Below are positions 20,396-30,891 of a DNA stretch of 64,000 bases, piece after piece. Where the stretch lies: positions 378,771 through 442,770 of the forward strand of contig CAJNOI010000002.1 in assembly GCA_905250115.1 (NCBI GenBank), given 5' to 3'. The notes beneath the pieces were generated by a model, which saw only the letters and a program-made list of their open reading frames with translations, was not told the origin of the DNA and did no database searches. This DNA is from Adineta steineri. Its lineage: Eukaryota; Rotifera; Eurotatoria; Adinetida; Adinetidae. Each line of letters begins with the position of its first letter. The first letter of the stretch is position 1. A program made the translations under genes and the position numbers.

Positions 20396-22087
20396 ATGTC
20401 CTTACTTATATTTCCTGATGAAATTCTTCTTGATATATTTGATTATTTATATTTCTCTGAAATAATCTATTCATTTTATGAATTAATGCGTCATAATCAA
20501 CGAATATATGATTTAATTCATACACGTCTTCATACAATAAATATATCAAAAATTGATTTACGTTTTATGACAAAATCACAATTTCATTATATATGTTGTT
20601 ATATAAAATCTCAAAATAATTTACATGAAAATATTCAAAATTTAATATTATCAAATCAATATTCATTCGGACAAATCCGTTCATTGATAAGTCATATATC
20701 ATTTGATCAAATAAAGAATTTAAAAAAATTACATTTAATTCAACCAGCATTAGATGAATATCATATATTATTTCCAACGAAACCATCTCAATTAACTCAT
20801 TTAATATTAGAAAATCCTGAATGTAATGATAATGATCGTATTATTCTTATTGATGAAATGGAAGAATTAATCGAATTAAATATTATATCAGAATATTCAA
20901 TTCAATTTCGTTCACAGTATCCACGATTAGAAAAATTAATCCTAAGTCAAATAAATTTAATTGATTTAATTGGTTTTCGAACATTTTTTCCTAATTTACA
21001 TTATCTTGATATAACATTAACTGGTACAGATATAGATTTCGATCAAATATCTATACCACTATTAACTGTATTAAAATTACGTAGTTTTAATGTTCAACAT
21101 GATATATGTGAGAATTTTTTATTAAATTTACCACAATTAAGAGAATTATATTATTCAAATGAAATTGATTGTAATAATATATCTCTTATTGATGGTTATC
21201 GATGTCAAAAATTTATTGAACAATTACCATTATTAGAACAATTAGAATTAAATTTATATTTATTAAATACACAATCAACGGATATTTGTGAAATAGCAGG
21301 TTCATTTCAAAATTCATATTATCTTTCGAAAAATTGGAATATTGTTTGTGAATCATCATTAAATTCAAATAATTTTCATATTTATTCTGTACCAATGTTA
21401 TCATTTAATATACTTGATACAACAAGTGATAGTCTAGTTTCTTCAGCTGTATTACCTGTTGATGATCCATATGCTAATATAAATTATTTAAAAGTAAATA
21501 TGACATCAAATTGGCCATTAGTAACAAGATTTTTTTCAAATATTCAATCACTTGAATTATCTCAATTAAATCATTCAAAAATGATTCCAACATTTTCTAT
21601 ATTATCTTATTTAAATAAATCAATGTTTTTATCAAAACTTCGTAAATTAATTTTACCAACACCATGTCATTTTGATGATACACTTTTATGTCATCTTTTA
21701 CAACAAAGTGCACCAAATATAACTAATCTTGATATATCATGTCATTATTTACTTCATTTAATAAAAGAAAATAAATTACAATCACCATTACCAATACGTA
21801 CACTTACATTACGTGATAATCATCTTTCATTAAATGATCAAACTATATTTATTGATTTTTTTAAATCATCTTTAAATTGTTTATCATTATATTTACAAAA
21901 TGATAATTCATTATCTGAAACAATAAAATTATTTCTCGATCAATTTCAATCTTTATATAGTTTGGATATATTACTCAATGATCCTATATCAATGTTAATA
22001 CATGTACAACTTTGTCAAATGTTACAACAACGTTCAGATGCTAGTGCTGAACTTCGACCAACAAATATTCGAATTTGGCAAAATTAA
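20396..22087 (+). CDS. F-box/LRR-like protein, intronless
   Basis: A single open frame of 563 residues. The N-terminus LIFPDEILLDIFDYLYF (residues 4-20) is an F-box-like start, the part that would bind SKP1 in an SCF ubiquitin ligase. The rest is Leu/Ile-rich with irregular leucine-rich-repeat spacing (for example NLKKLHLIQPALDE, RLEKLILSQINLIDL, NLHYLDITLTG, NITNLDISCHYLLHL). Proteins of this style form a large lineage-specific family in bdelloid rotifers, many of them intronless like this one. The start is the first Met after an in-frame stop region. Substrate and activity cannot be told. A long palindrome begins only 24 bp after the stop codon, so the transcript's 3' end may lie inside that element (AATAAA at 22413-22418). 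Confidence 0.8.
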   Translation: MSLLIFPDEILLDIFDYLYFSEIIYSFYELMRHNQRIYDLIHTRLHTINISKIDLRFMTKSQFHYICCYIKSQNNLHENIQNLILSNQYSFGQIRSLISHISFDQIKNLKKLHLIQPALDEYHILFPTKPSQLTHLILENPECNDNDRIILIDEMEELIELNIISEYSIQFRSQYPRLEKLILSQINLIDLIGFRTFFPNLHYLDITLTGTDIDFDQISIPLLTVLKLRSFNVQHDICENFLLNLPQLRELYYSNEIDCNNISLIDGYRCQKFIEQLPLLEQLELNLYLLNTQSTDICEIAGSFQNSYYLSKNWNIVCESSLNSNNFHIYSVPMLSFNILDTTSDSLVSSAVLPVDDPYANINYLKVNMTSNWPLVTRFFSNIQSLELSQLNHSKMIPTFSILSYLNKSMFLSKLRKLILPTPCHFDDTLLCHLLQQSAPNITNLDISCHYLLHLIKENKLQSPLPIRTLTLRDNHLSLNDQTIFIDFFKSSLNCLSLYLQNDNSLSETIKLFLDQFQSLYSLDILLNDPISMLIHVQLCQMLQQRSDASAELRPTNIRIWQN

Positions 22088-22111
22088 TAAGAAGAAATAT
22101 TATTTTTATTG

Positions 22112-22987
22112 AAAGGGGGTGATCGAAAAATCACCATTTTTAACACACGCTAGAAATGTCATAATACGAAAGTCCTTGTCACCTAGATCACGAATCTGAC
22201 ATCCGTTTGTCTAGATCTGATCGCTTTCTTGCCGTGTTTGCCGTAGGGGGGTACCTAGGTCTTATAGGGTAGTTCCATGGGGTTCTAAACACAAATACGT
22301 AAAGTATTCAGAAAATTTTCTCTTCCCCCAAACTTTGTAGAGGTTTTTTCGCTGATCATTTTCGTATAAGGAAGTTTTGAATTCTATTGAGAAATGACGA
22401 CGCTATCATCAAAATAAAAAACATAGTGAAATACGGTAAAATAGTTTAAATCCCATTTTTTCTTATTAAATATAGAAAAAAGTCGAGTCTTTAATCTCGA
22501 ACCGGCTATATTCTCAAGAAATATGACATAGGAGATCTTGTAGAGAAAACTGTGCTCTTTAAAACCTACTATATCATATTTCTTGAAAATATAGTCGGTC
22601 CGAGATTAGAAACTCGACTTTTTTCCTATATTTTGTAAGGTAAAAAATGGGATTTTAAGCTATTTTACCATGTTTTTTATTTTGACGATAGTGTCGTTAT
22701 TTCTCAACAGAATTCAAAACTTCCTTATACGAAAATGATCAGCAGAAGAAGCTCTACAAAGTTTGAGGGAAAAGAAAATTTTCCCAGAAAATTTTCTGAA
22801 TAATTTGTTTGACATCCCATACAACTACCCTATATTAGACTCAGATACTCCCCTATGGAAATTGGTAAAAAAAAAAGGATCAGATCTAGACAAACGGATG
22901 TCAGATTCGTGATCTAGGTGACAAGGACTTTCGTATTATGACATTTCTAGCGTGTGTTAAAAATGGTGATTTTCGATCACCCCCTTT
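22112..22987. repeat. Large imperfect inverted repeat (foldback/MITE-like element, about 876 bp)
   Basis: Two arms of roughly 420 bp run inward from AAAGGGGGTGATCG (22112-22125) and its complement CGATCACCCCCTTT (to 22987), meeting around 22550 with a short unpaired centre of about 40 bp. The outer 110 bp of each arm are nearly identical; further in the arms differ by scattered substitutions and small indels, so it is not freshly made. No open reading frame of note lies inside. I could not find a convincing target-site duplication next to the ends. It may be a non-autonomous terminal-inverted-repeat element or an old inverted duplication. Confidence 0.85.
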
Positions 22988-23723
22988 TCCTTCTTTTACT
23001 TTGATTTTTCTTTTCAATATTTATTTTTCTATGATCCACAAAAAAGAAATCATACAAATATATTAGATAGAATTATTTCATAGATTCGAAAGGCTCCTAT
23101 AATGTTACAGAAAATAAATTTGACGGTAGCTGTCGACGTAAAGCCATTGGTAAGCCGGATTAGTTCCGTTTCTAACCCTTCAATTTAAAATATTGAGTAG
23201 CTGTTTTTTTTTATCCTTCAAATTCTATTTATTACACTCAGCAATCTTTTAAATAGTTTCATTCTAGAGTATCTCTCCTAAAAAAAAGCTTTCAACATTA
23301 TATCTCTAAAAAAAACTCTCGGTTATAATTTATTCTTCATCTTTTTGCTGCATGAATTTATAACAGTATAATTAACAATACCATATTCCATTAACTTTTT
23401 TTACTTAGTTTTTTTTACAACATAACACACAATAACAACAAAAATGAAAATCTTCAATAACAACAACAATAATAATAATCACTGTCTTTTTTTTCATACA
23501 CTTTTGCGCAACTATAATAATTTCTAATCGATAAAAACACGTAACAACGACAACAACAATAATAATAATAATAATAACAATAAATAGGAAAAGACAAAAA
23601 TAAAATAAAATAATATATCGTACTCATTCTTCTCCTTTGTTTTTTTGATTTAACATTTAAATAAAAAATATGGAATAGATATATATATTGCACATAGATC
23701 ATCTAATTAAATAACAAACAAAG
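22988..23723. other. Intergenic between palindrome and SGSM3-like gene
   Basis: AT-rich with AAT/AAC trinucleotide runs near 23455-23480 and 23550-23582. A short G+C-richer piece lies at about 23080-23190. No gene recognised. Confidence 0.45.
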
Positions 23724-26700
23724 TTAAAGATCCCAACTAAATAAATGATGTTTCATTAACATATCTCGTACACTTGATAACACATCTAATTGTTTATAAG
23801 CAGCTGGCAATTCAAAATCTTGTTGTAGAGTAAATGAGAATTGTTGTAAAACTCGTAGATCACATTTTATTTGTACCTATATTAAAAAGATTGCTTAAAA
23901 TTCAAAAAACAAAAAAAAAATTCAAATTAACATACCCAACAAGGTGATCGTAGAAATGACCAAGGTAAATACCATTTATTAATAATATCTGTACATGAGC
24001 ATAATGTTTCTAACCATAGATGAAGAACTTGTTCGTTAAGACCAACACTTATAAATGATCGTAATTTAACATCCATTTGTGCATGAGCAAGATTATGTGT
24101 ATAATTAATTGAACGTATACAACGACATAATAATTCTTCAGGTGTTAATATTCGTCCATCATCATCCAAACGATATGTTTTACAAAGTATAAGACGTGCA
24201 TAAACACTATCAAAATCTTTATTGATTGCATGTAAAGCTGCTTCTTCAATAAATAACCATGGATGACAGACACCACCTAAGCATACAATAGATAAACAGA
24301 TGTTTCTTAAATGTCTATAGTATTGTAATAACAAATTAGTCTATTCAACTATTGTAATTTCGAAGTATTTATAGAATTTTAACTATATTTTTTATGAATA
24401 ATCAATAACCGCCTGTGTTATTAATGATGGACTTTGTCGTATGTGTAACAGATGTTAGTCTTTCCTTTTTAATGTTATCGAAAATAAGTTGTAAACAATA
24501 ATCGATATAAATCGCTAAAAGACTAATAACTTCTGTATGTTAGTTTATGATAATAATTATTACCAAATGATAGCTGTAGGTGTATACTAATGATTTATAA
24601 TAAATCAACATGACATTTTCGAATAAAAGTACACACTGTTTTTAGAAATGAAACAAAGTCACTTGATACTGAAATCTATTCAGTGCATTGCGCCTATAAG
24701 TCACTAGGTTTATATTAAAATTCTTACCAAGTACAATCGGTGTTTTTCTTAATCCATGTTCGAATATTGATTTAATACATGAAGCTAATTTTCCTCGAAC
24801 AAGATCTGATATATTCTCATTGATACTATCATCACCAGCTAATGAATATAATTTCGATCTTTCATCAACTAATTGTACAAATTTAGCTGGAAACCATCCA
24901 TGTTTACCATTTAATTCTCCAATCCAACAATGTTCATCATTCATAGATAAAATTTTTAAAATATCATTCTTTTTAAAACCAAGTTCATTCGAATCTTGAC
25001 ATTCAAAATCTAATAAAGCTTTTGCACGTTTACATTTTTGTAATGATATATTAGCATAATGTTCATGATCTTTAACATGAGATTCAATTGAATAATCAAC
25101 ATTGAGATCAATATTTTGTTGTGAGTAACCTTCAGAATCATTATCTTTAAAATGTTTAGCTATTTTAAGTATAGCTTCACGTAAATTAACAAGCATTTCT
25201 GTTTGTGTTATATTACGTTCAATTAATGCTTGAGTATTATTTGCGGATAAATTTGATTTATTAAGAAAAGAAAATCTACTTGATCGATTTAATGATGTTG
25301 ATTTTTGATTTTGACGACGTTGTAAAATATCTTTGGGTAAATTAACTAAATTCATTTTTGGATTTATTGTAAAACCTTCTTGTGACATTAATTCAGCTAG
25401 ATATTTTTTTCTATGTGTTTCAATTATTGTTGATGATAAACCGAATAATTTAGGTAAATCATGAAATATTCGTTCATTTGTACCATATTCATATTCAAAT
25501 AATTGTGGAACTTCACATAGAAAATTAAATATTTGTGCACTATTATCAAAATCCATTAAAATTTCTTCATATTGTTTTAACATCATTAAACCAATTTGAA
25601 ATAATATTATTGAACCATAGAAAAAAAAATAATCCCATAAATGATAAATAAATTTTGTATGAAATACATTCGAATATAATGTTAAAAACCATTGAAAACA
25701 TATTAATGTTAAATCAATATCATGTTCATTAAATACTTTATGAATATTTGGAAGATATTGTTGAATTAAATAACGAAATACACGTATATCAACTTGAACA
25801 CCAAATAATGATACAGAATAATATTGACCTGGTAAAAGATCTTCAACAATAGAACACATCATCCAAAAAGCATCTTCTTCTTCGAATAATAATAATAATG
25901 TAGCACAAATAACACCCATACCCTGACAATAGCCGATATCTAAAACAGATTAATAATTAAAATAATGAATGAAGTGTGTTTTTTCTTTTATCTATACCTG
26001 GAAAAAGCCATGCAACTGTCCGTAAAATTCGTCGTAATCTAGATATTCCTGATGCGTTCATTGTCATAAAACAAGCATTTGTTGGTAATGTTCTTAAAAG
26101 ATCTTTTTCAATTTGTTTGGAATAAAGTTGAGAATCATTATTACATTGTTTTAACATATCAGTATAAGACATTTTTGCTTGATGTTTTTTATGTACAGAA
26201 CCACTTAAACACATCCACATTTGAGCACGTAATGATGTTGGAATACCTAATGATTGTTGTAAAAGTAAAGGAATTTTTGTATCTTGTCGTAATTGTTTTG
26301 GATCAATTTTTTGTATAATTTCTTCTTCTGATAATGGTAAATGAACAACATCAAGTTTATATGTTGTATCAAGATGTGTAAGCCATTTAAGTTTAGCTTG
26401 TTCATTTTCAATAATAGGTATGATTTCATAATGTTGTTCATTTTCATTAATATCAATACGAAAACCATATTCATCATATATTGTTTGTTCATCTGTATCA
26501 TGTAATAATAATTGTGGTGATGGTATAAGTGAATGAATAAGTGCTGAAAATGGTTCACCAATAATAACTGATGGAGGATTTCTATGATGATTATGATTAT
26601 GATTATTATTTTCAATTTCTTTACCATTTGTTTGTAATGATGATGATGATGAAGATGGTGGAAGTGGTGGTAAATATTTCGAAGAATAAGATTCATTATC

Positions 26701-26793
26701 ATTTTCACAGTAATGAGAAAAAACATGATGAGATGATGATGATGATGATGAAAATTCATCGATATCGTTGTAGGAATGTAACATCGTTGTCAT
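23724..26793 (-). CDS. SGSM3: TBC-SH3-RUN protein, SGSM3-like Rab GTPase-activating protein
   Basis: Predicted Rab/Rap regulator. Minus-strand exons are 26793-25998, 25939-24728, 24276-23936 and 23876-23724 (833 residues; human SGSM3 about 750). After a low-complexity Ser/His/Asn-rich start come the TBC domain (about 185-470) with the arginine-finger motif [10 protein letters not shown] and the glutamine-finger motif PDIGYCQGM, the latter formed exactly at the first splice junction. An SH3 domain follows at about 570-624 ([20 protein letters not shown]) and then a RUN domain ([21 protein letters not shown]-like [13 protein letters not shown]). The order TBC-SH3-RUN is specific to SGSM3. Both catalytic finger residues are present, so GAP activity is plausible. 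Intron 2 (24277-24727, 451 bp) is longer than the others. Confidence 0.9.
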
Positions 26794-27409
26794 TTTTCAA
26801 AAGAGAAGAAATAAGAAAATGGATGTTTTAAAAGAAAAATAATGCACAGCTGGTTAAGTTATTAGAATACTAACTATGCTAGTTACTGAAATATGATAGT
26901 GATTGGTTCGATAAATACAAGTCAAAGGAAAATTTTAACTTGTTTTTCTGTTTTATACTGCCATCTAGGAAAATCTAGATCTTCATGCATATATATATGT
27001 AAGAAAACCACATGAATGTTTTGGAAAACAGAAAATGTTGACGACAGTTAATTAAATGCTTGTTTTATATGACTTATAATAGTCATTAGTTAATCAAAAT
27101 ATAAATAAAGCAAAAAATTTTATAATGTTTTTCCATTTATTAAATTAAAACCACTTCGAGCGTAATGTTTACATTAGATAAAACCACTTTATATTTCAAT
27201 AGGATAATTGCTTGCTACTTTATTAAGTTAACAAGGCGTTTATTTCTTATATATATATATATATTTACACAGTTGCTCAAAAAAGAAACATATCGATTCC
27301 GTCTTCATATTTTATTATTTTTCTCAAATGTTTAAATATCATAACTTATTGTTTATATCTTAAATAGTATATTAAAGGCTCAAGAGTACAGATCATAGAG
27401 TACATTCTG
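26794..27409. other. Intergenic, 5' flank of the SGSM3-like gene
   Basis: AT-rich, TA run near 27250. No coding frame or repeat of interest. Confidence 0.5.
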
Positions 27410-27802
27410 ATGTTATTGACAATATGCTATATTTTCGATGATTCATATTTGTTTTTGTCCCAAGGAAAAAATAGGAAAGAGAATTCTCTAATACAGCGAC
27501 AAGAAGCAATCATATGGCATTTAATTGACGCAAAAGAGTACAATCTTTTTTTAGCAAGACAACAATTCACTAAAATGTCGTCAGTTGGATATTGTTTCAA
27601 TATATGTCGAACTATCGACAAAAATTTAACTCAACAACGACGATCTTCTTTATCTCAACCGATTACATCAAATATATCTACAAATCCTGGTGCTTTAATA
27701 TTTGGACGTCGTTTCTCCTTGTCTGATATGATGATACTTCCACATATAGGTTTATCTTCTCACCAAGAAAATAGTTCATCAACTGATCAAATTCAAGAAT
27801 GA
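27410..27802 (+). CDS. Hypothetical protein, 130 residues
   Basis: An open frame from ATG 27410 to TGA. From about residue 19 onward it has protein-like composition (EAIIWHLIDAKEYN, QRRSSLSQPITSNIS, GALIFGRRFSLSDMMI). The first 18 residues are hydrophobic and end in TCCCAAG, an acceptor-like sequence near 27463, so the true N-terminus may come from an upstream exon. I recognise no family. It lies between the SGSM3-like and SEC61G genes, convergent with the latter. Confidence 0.4.
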   Translation: MLLTICYIFDDSYLFLSQGKNRKENSLIQRQEAIIWHLIDAKEYNLFLARQQFTKMSSVGYCFNICRTIDKNLTQQRRSSLSQPITSNISTNPGALIFGRRFSLSDMMILPHIGLSSHQENSSSTDQIQE

Positions 27803-27995
27803 AACTGAACATAAGAATAAGAACAAATATCATTCAAAAAAATTCTCTTTTTTTCTTTTGACAAAAAAAAATCTTTTTTTTTTCTCCATTGCACAAATGT
27901 TTAACAAATAAAACGTAGAATGACAGTAGACAACAACAACAAAAACGAAGGTTTAGTTGATTTTGTTTAACAAGTTAAAACAAATGTTACGCTTT

Positions 27996-28260
<265 letters not shown>

Positions 28261-28965
28261 GATTTAAAAAAGAAGTGTAAACGGATGCCGAAATAAATAA
28301 AATACGATTTTTTAAATAAGAAAGTCGATTAGTGATATACAATCGTGTATAACGATAGAAAACAGGCTGATAATTCGTTTCTACCAATCATAAAATAGTA
28401 TTCGTGTTGATGACGTTACTCTGCATTAATGCATTGATTGTATTATGATATATTTAGCGTACGGAATATTATTCTTTTGAAATAAAATTTATCTATATAG
28501 ATCTTTTAATGATTTTAAGAAGTTTTTTGATTTAATCTAGGTAAAACTATGACAATTTTATATGAATGATAATAAAAATGGCGATTTTAGATATATCGAC
28601 AATTCAAACGAATTGATAAGTATTTTAGCCGAGAAATCAATTATTCTATTGTTATAGATTAGTTAAAATATTTATCAAATGAAAGATAATATTTCTGATT
28701 GATACATCTTAGAGGACCGCAAAAACCACTACATCATTTACCAAACGATAATCAATTTTTGAGAATATAATGACGAGATCCCGTGAGATGCACAAGTTTA
28801 ACCGTGCACATCTTTCGTATATCCATAGTGACATGAATATACAATAGACTATTAGCATATCTTCAATTAAAGAAAATTTATTATACTTAGAAAATCATTT
28901 GATTTCTATTTTTTTTTAGAATACAGACAAAAGCTTTTTATTAGTTTAGAAAATATAATCTATCA
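28261..28965. other. Divergent intergenic region, about 0.7 kb
   Basis: Lies between SEC61G (-) and the next + strand gene. AT-rich; no recognised motif or frame. Confidence 0.5.
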
Positions 28966-29556
28966 ATGGCTAGTGAAGATATATCTTCAAGTCCAGTGAT
29001 ATTAAGTAAACGTATAAAATCACATAAACATCGAACTAACAATCCAAGTCAGTCTGTCGATAAAAGTTTGAGTGATGATTTTCGTATAAGTAGACCATTA
29101 ACGGCAAGAAATCGATCATTATCTAAATCACCAAAAATTCCTCCAAAAACTGGTATTTTATTCTTAAATTTCTGGTATAGTCCTTGTTCACTTTTACTAT
29201 TCAATAGAATTCGTTCAATTTAAACGTTGTCAGTCTCAACCAAGAGATGTTTTACCTCCGTCTTTGAAATTGGAGCGGCAATCAACAAATATGACTTATC
29301 AACCACGTTTGCCAACATTTCATACAGTAGCACATGAGCAAGAACAAAAACGAACATCTGATTTTCGTCGAAGACAGGTCTATTTTTAATAATGATTTGT
29401 TTTCCCAAACACATTTCTTTCTTTCTTTAGATTTATGCATTAAATCATTTAATGCGTAATTTAGAACAAGAAAAATTCCGTCAGTTTTGTGAATTAAATA
29501 AACTAGGTACGAAATATAATAATAATGATGATACAAACAAAGAAATTTTGACATGA
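28966..29556 (+). CDS. Uncharacterised basic protein, three exons
   Basis: Exons 28966-29152, 29208-29377 and 29431-29556 give 160 residues. The first half is Ser/Lys/Arg-rich and probably disordered (SKRIKSHKHRTNN, SRPLTARNRSLSKSP). The C-terminal exon carries a short helix that looks conserved in style, IYALNHLMRNLEQEKFRQFC, ahead of an Asn/Asp tail. All three introns-exon borders keep the frame, which supports a real gene. Composition and size recall small axonemal or microtubule-associated proteins, but I cannot name a family. Confidence 0.6.
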
Positions 29557-30618
29557 CATTTATATGGATTTTAATATTTAAATTTATCTATTTTAAAAGT
29601 GAGAAAAAAATGGTTCTTTATTTTATATTACTAGTCAGCGTTTTTCCAATATGTATTTTTTTTATTATTTAACAAATTGATTAATGAATTTTATTTTGTT
29701 ATTAAAGTATGCTTTGTAAAATTATTTTATCGCATTAGTATTTATTGGAATTGGCTATGATGAATATTGATGATTGGCGGGTGTGACTATCTCTTCATTT
29801 TAGTCACTCATATCAGCCTCCATCGGAATAAAAAAAACAAAACAAAAAAAAATTGAAATTATTTTAATTCCTTTTTATTAACGATTCATTAACTTCGTCT
29901 ATTCAATGTTACGATTTATTTTTATTCGATTGAGCTGTAGTCTATGAAATACAAGCACAGTTATTTTGTCACTTTCGAAAGCTAGTGAATATTCATTATG
30001 TGAGATAGTGGAATAATCCATATCATCTAACAGAGTATAATACTGGAATTATCCATATCTTCTAACAGTGTGTCACAATGTTTTTCCCTTTTCTGTTATG
30101 GTTTTATCCAACACATACAGATATATATAGCTGTCGTTATATGTATGAGTTACATATATATCTTTTCGTCTTTCGTTCTCTCTACCTGTTGTTTCTCTCT
30201 TTCTTTCCTTCAATAAAGATACATTTTCCGAAGATCGTACTCTATTGAATATCAAGACGTGACATATTATATGATTGATTGCGTGAGTTTTAGTTAGTAG
30301 ATCATATTTTTAATTACTACATCATAGTCTATCAAAAAAAGACGAAGTTGTTTTCAAACTCAAAATTTTTCATCGATAAAGTGGAAGAATCAAGGTTATG
30401 TTCACGCCGTACATGCCTCTGTTCTAGCTTTTCATTCGTAATGATGATATGTCAATTATTACTCATATAAAAAATCATAAAATAGTATAATTCATTCATT
30501 TCTATGTTTTTATCATCTTTATAAATACTAGTCATACAGTCTTTACTTGCCTTTCATGTTTATGCATAACTGTTGTTTTTACACATTGATCCGTTTGTAT
30601 ACATAATTTATTGTAATA
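29557..30618. other. Intergenic, about 1 kb, with a short direct repeat
   Basis: AT-rich. Contains the direct repeat listed at 30010-30068. No exon recognised. Confidence 0.45.
30010..30068. repeat. Two-copy direct repeat, 24-bp unit
   Basis: The unit GGAAT(A/T)ATCCATATC(A/T) plus TCTAACAG occurs at 30010-30033 and 30045-30068 with two mismatches, at a 35-bp period. Confidence 0.8.
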
Positions 30619-30891
30619 ATGTTACTACAACAACGTTGGATTGTTATAACATCTCTATTATTAATTTTAATAACTATTCAATGGAATAAAGATGATCAAT
30701 TATGTGGATATGCTGCTGCTGCTGCCGCTCAATCACCAGCAATTTCGGATCAAAAACATCATATTATTGAAATCCTCTCAAAATCTATTAAAGATCGTCG
30801 AGTATTAGAAAGTAGAGCTCGTGCTTTTGACATTGTATATATGTCTAGCGCATCAATGACAAGTATGATTAACATTTTTGTTCTACGTTAA
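30619..30891 (+). CDS. Possible short secreted protein or peptide precursor
   Basis: A 90-residue frame starting MLLQQRWIVITSLLLILI, a good signal-peptide core, followed by an Ala run and a charged part with basic pairs and triplets (KDRR, SRAR) that proprotein convertases could cut. No known hormone motif is visible. The 3' end is uncertain: a GT at 30872 followed by an AG at 30916 could splice out the last residues. It stands alone between two long non-coding stretches. Confidence 0.45.
   Translation: MLLQQRWIVITSLLLILITIQWNKDDQLCGYAAAAAAQSPAISDQKHHIIEILSKSIKDRRVLESRARAFDIVYMSSASMTSMINIFVLR

Noticed and set aside
26247-26759. 170-codon minus-strand frame rich in His, Ile and Leu
   Set aside because: It is an alternative frame of the low-complexity first exon of the SGSM3-like gene; the SGSM3 frame has clear domain homology.
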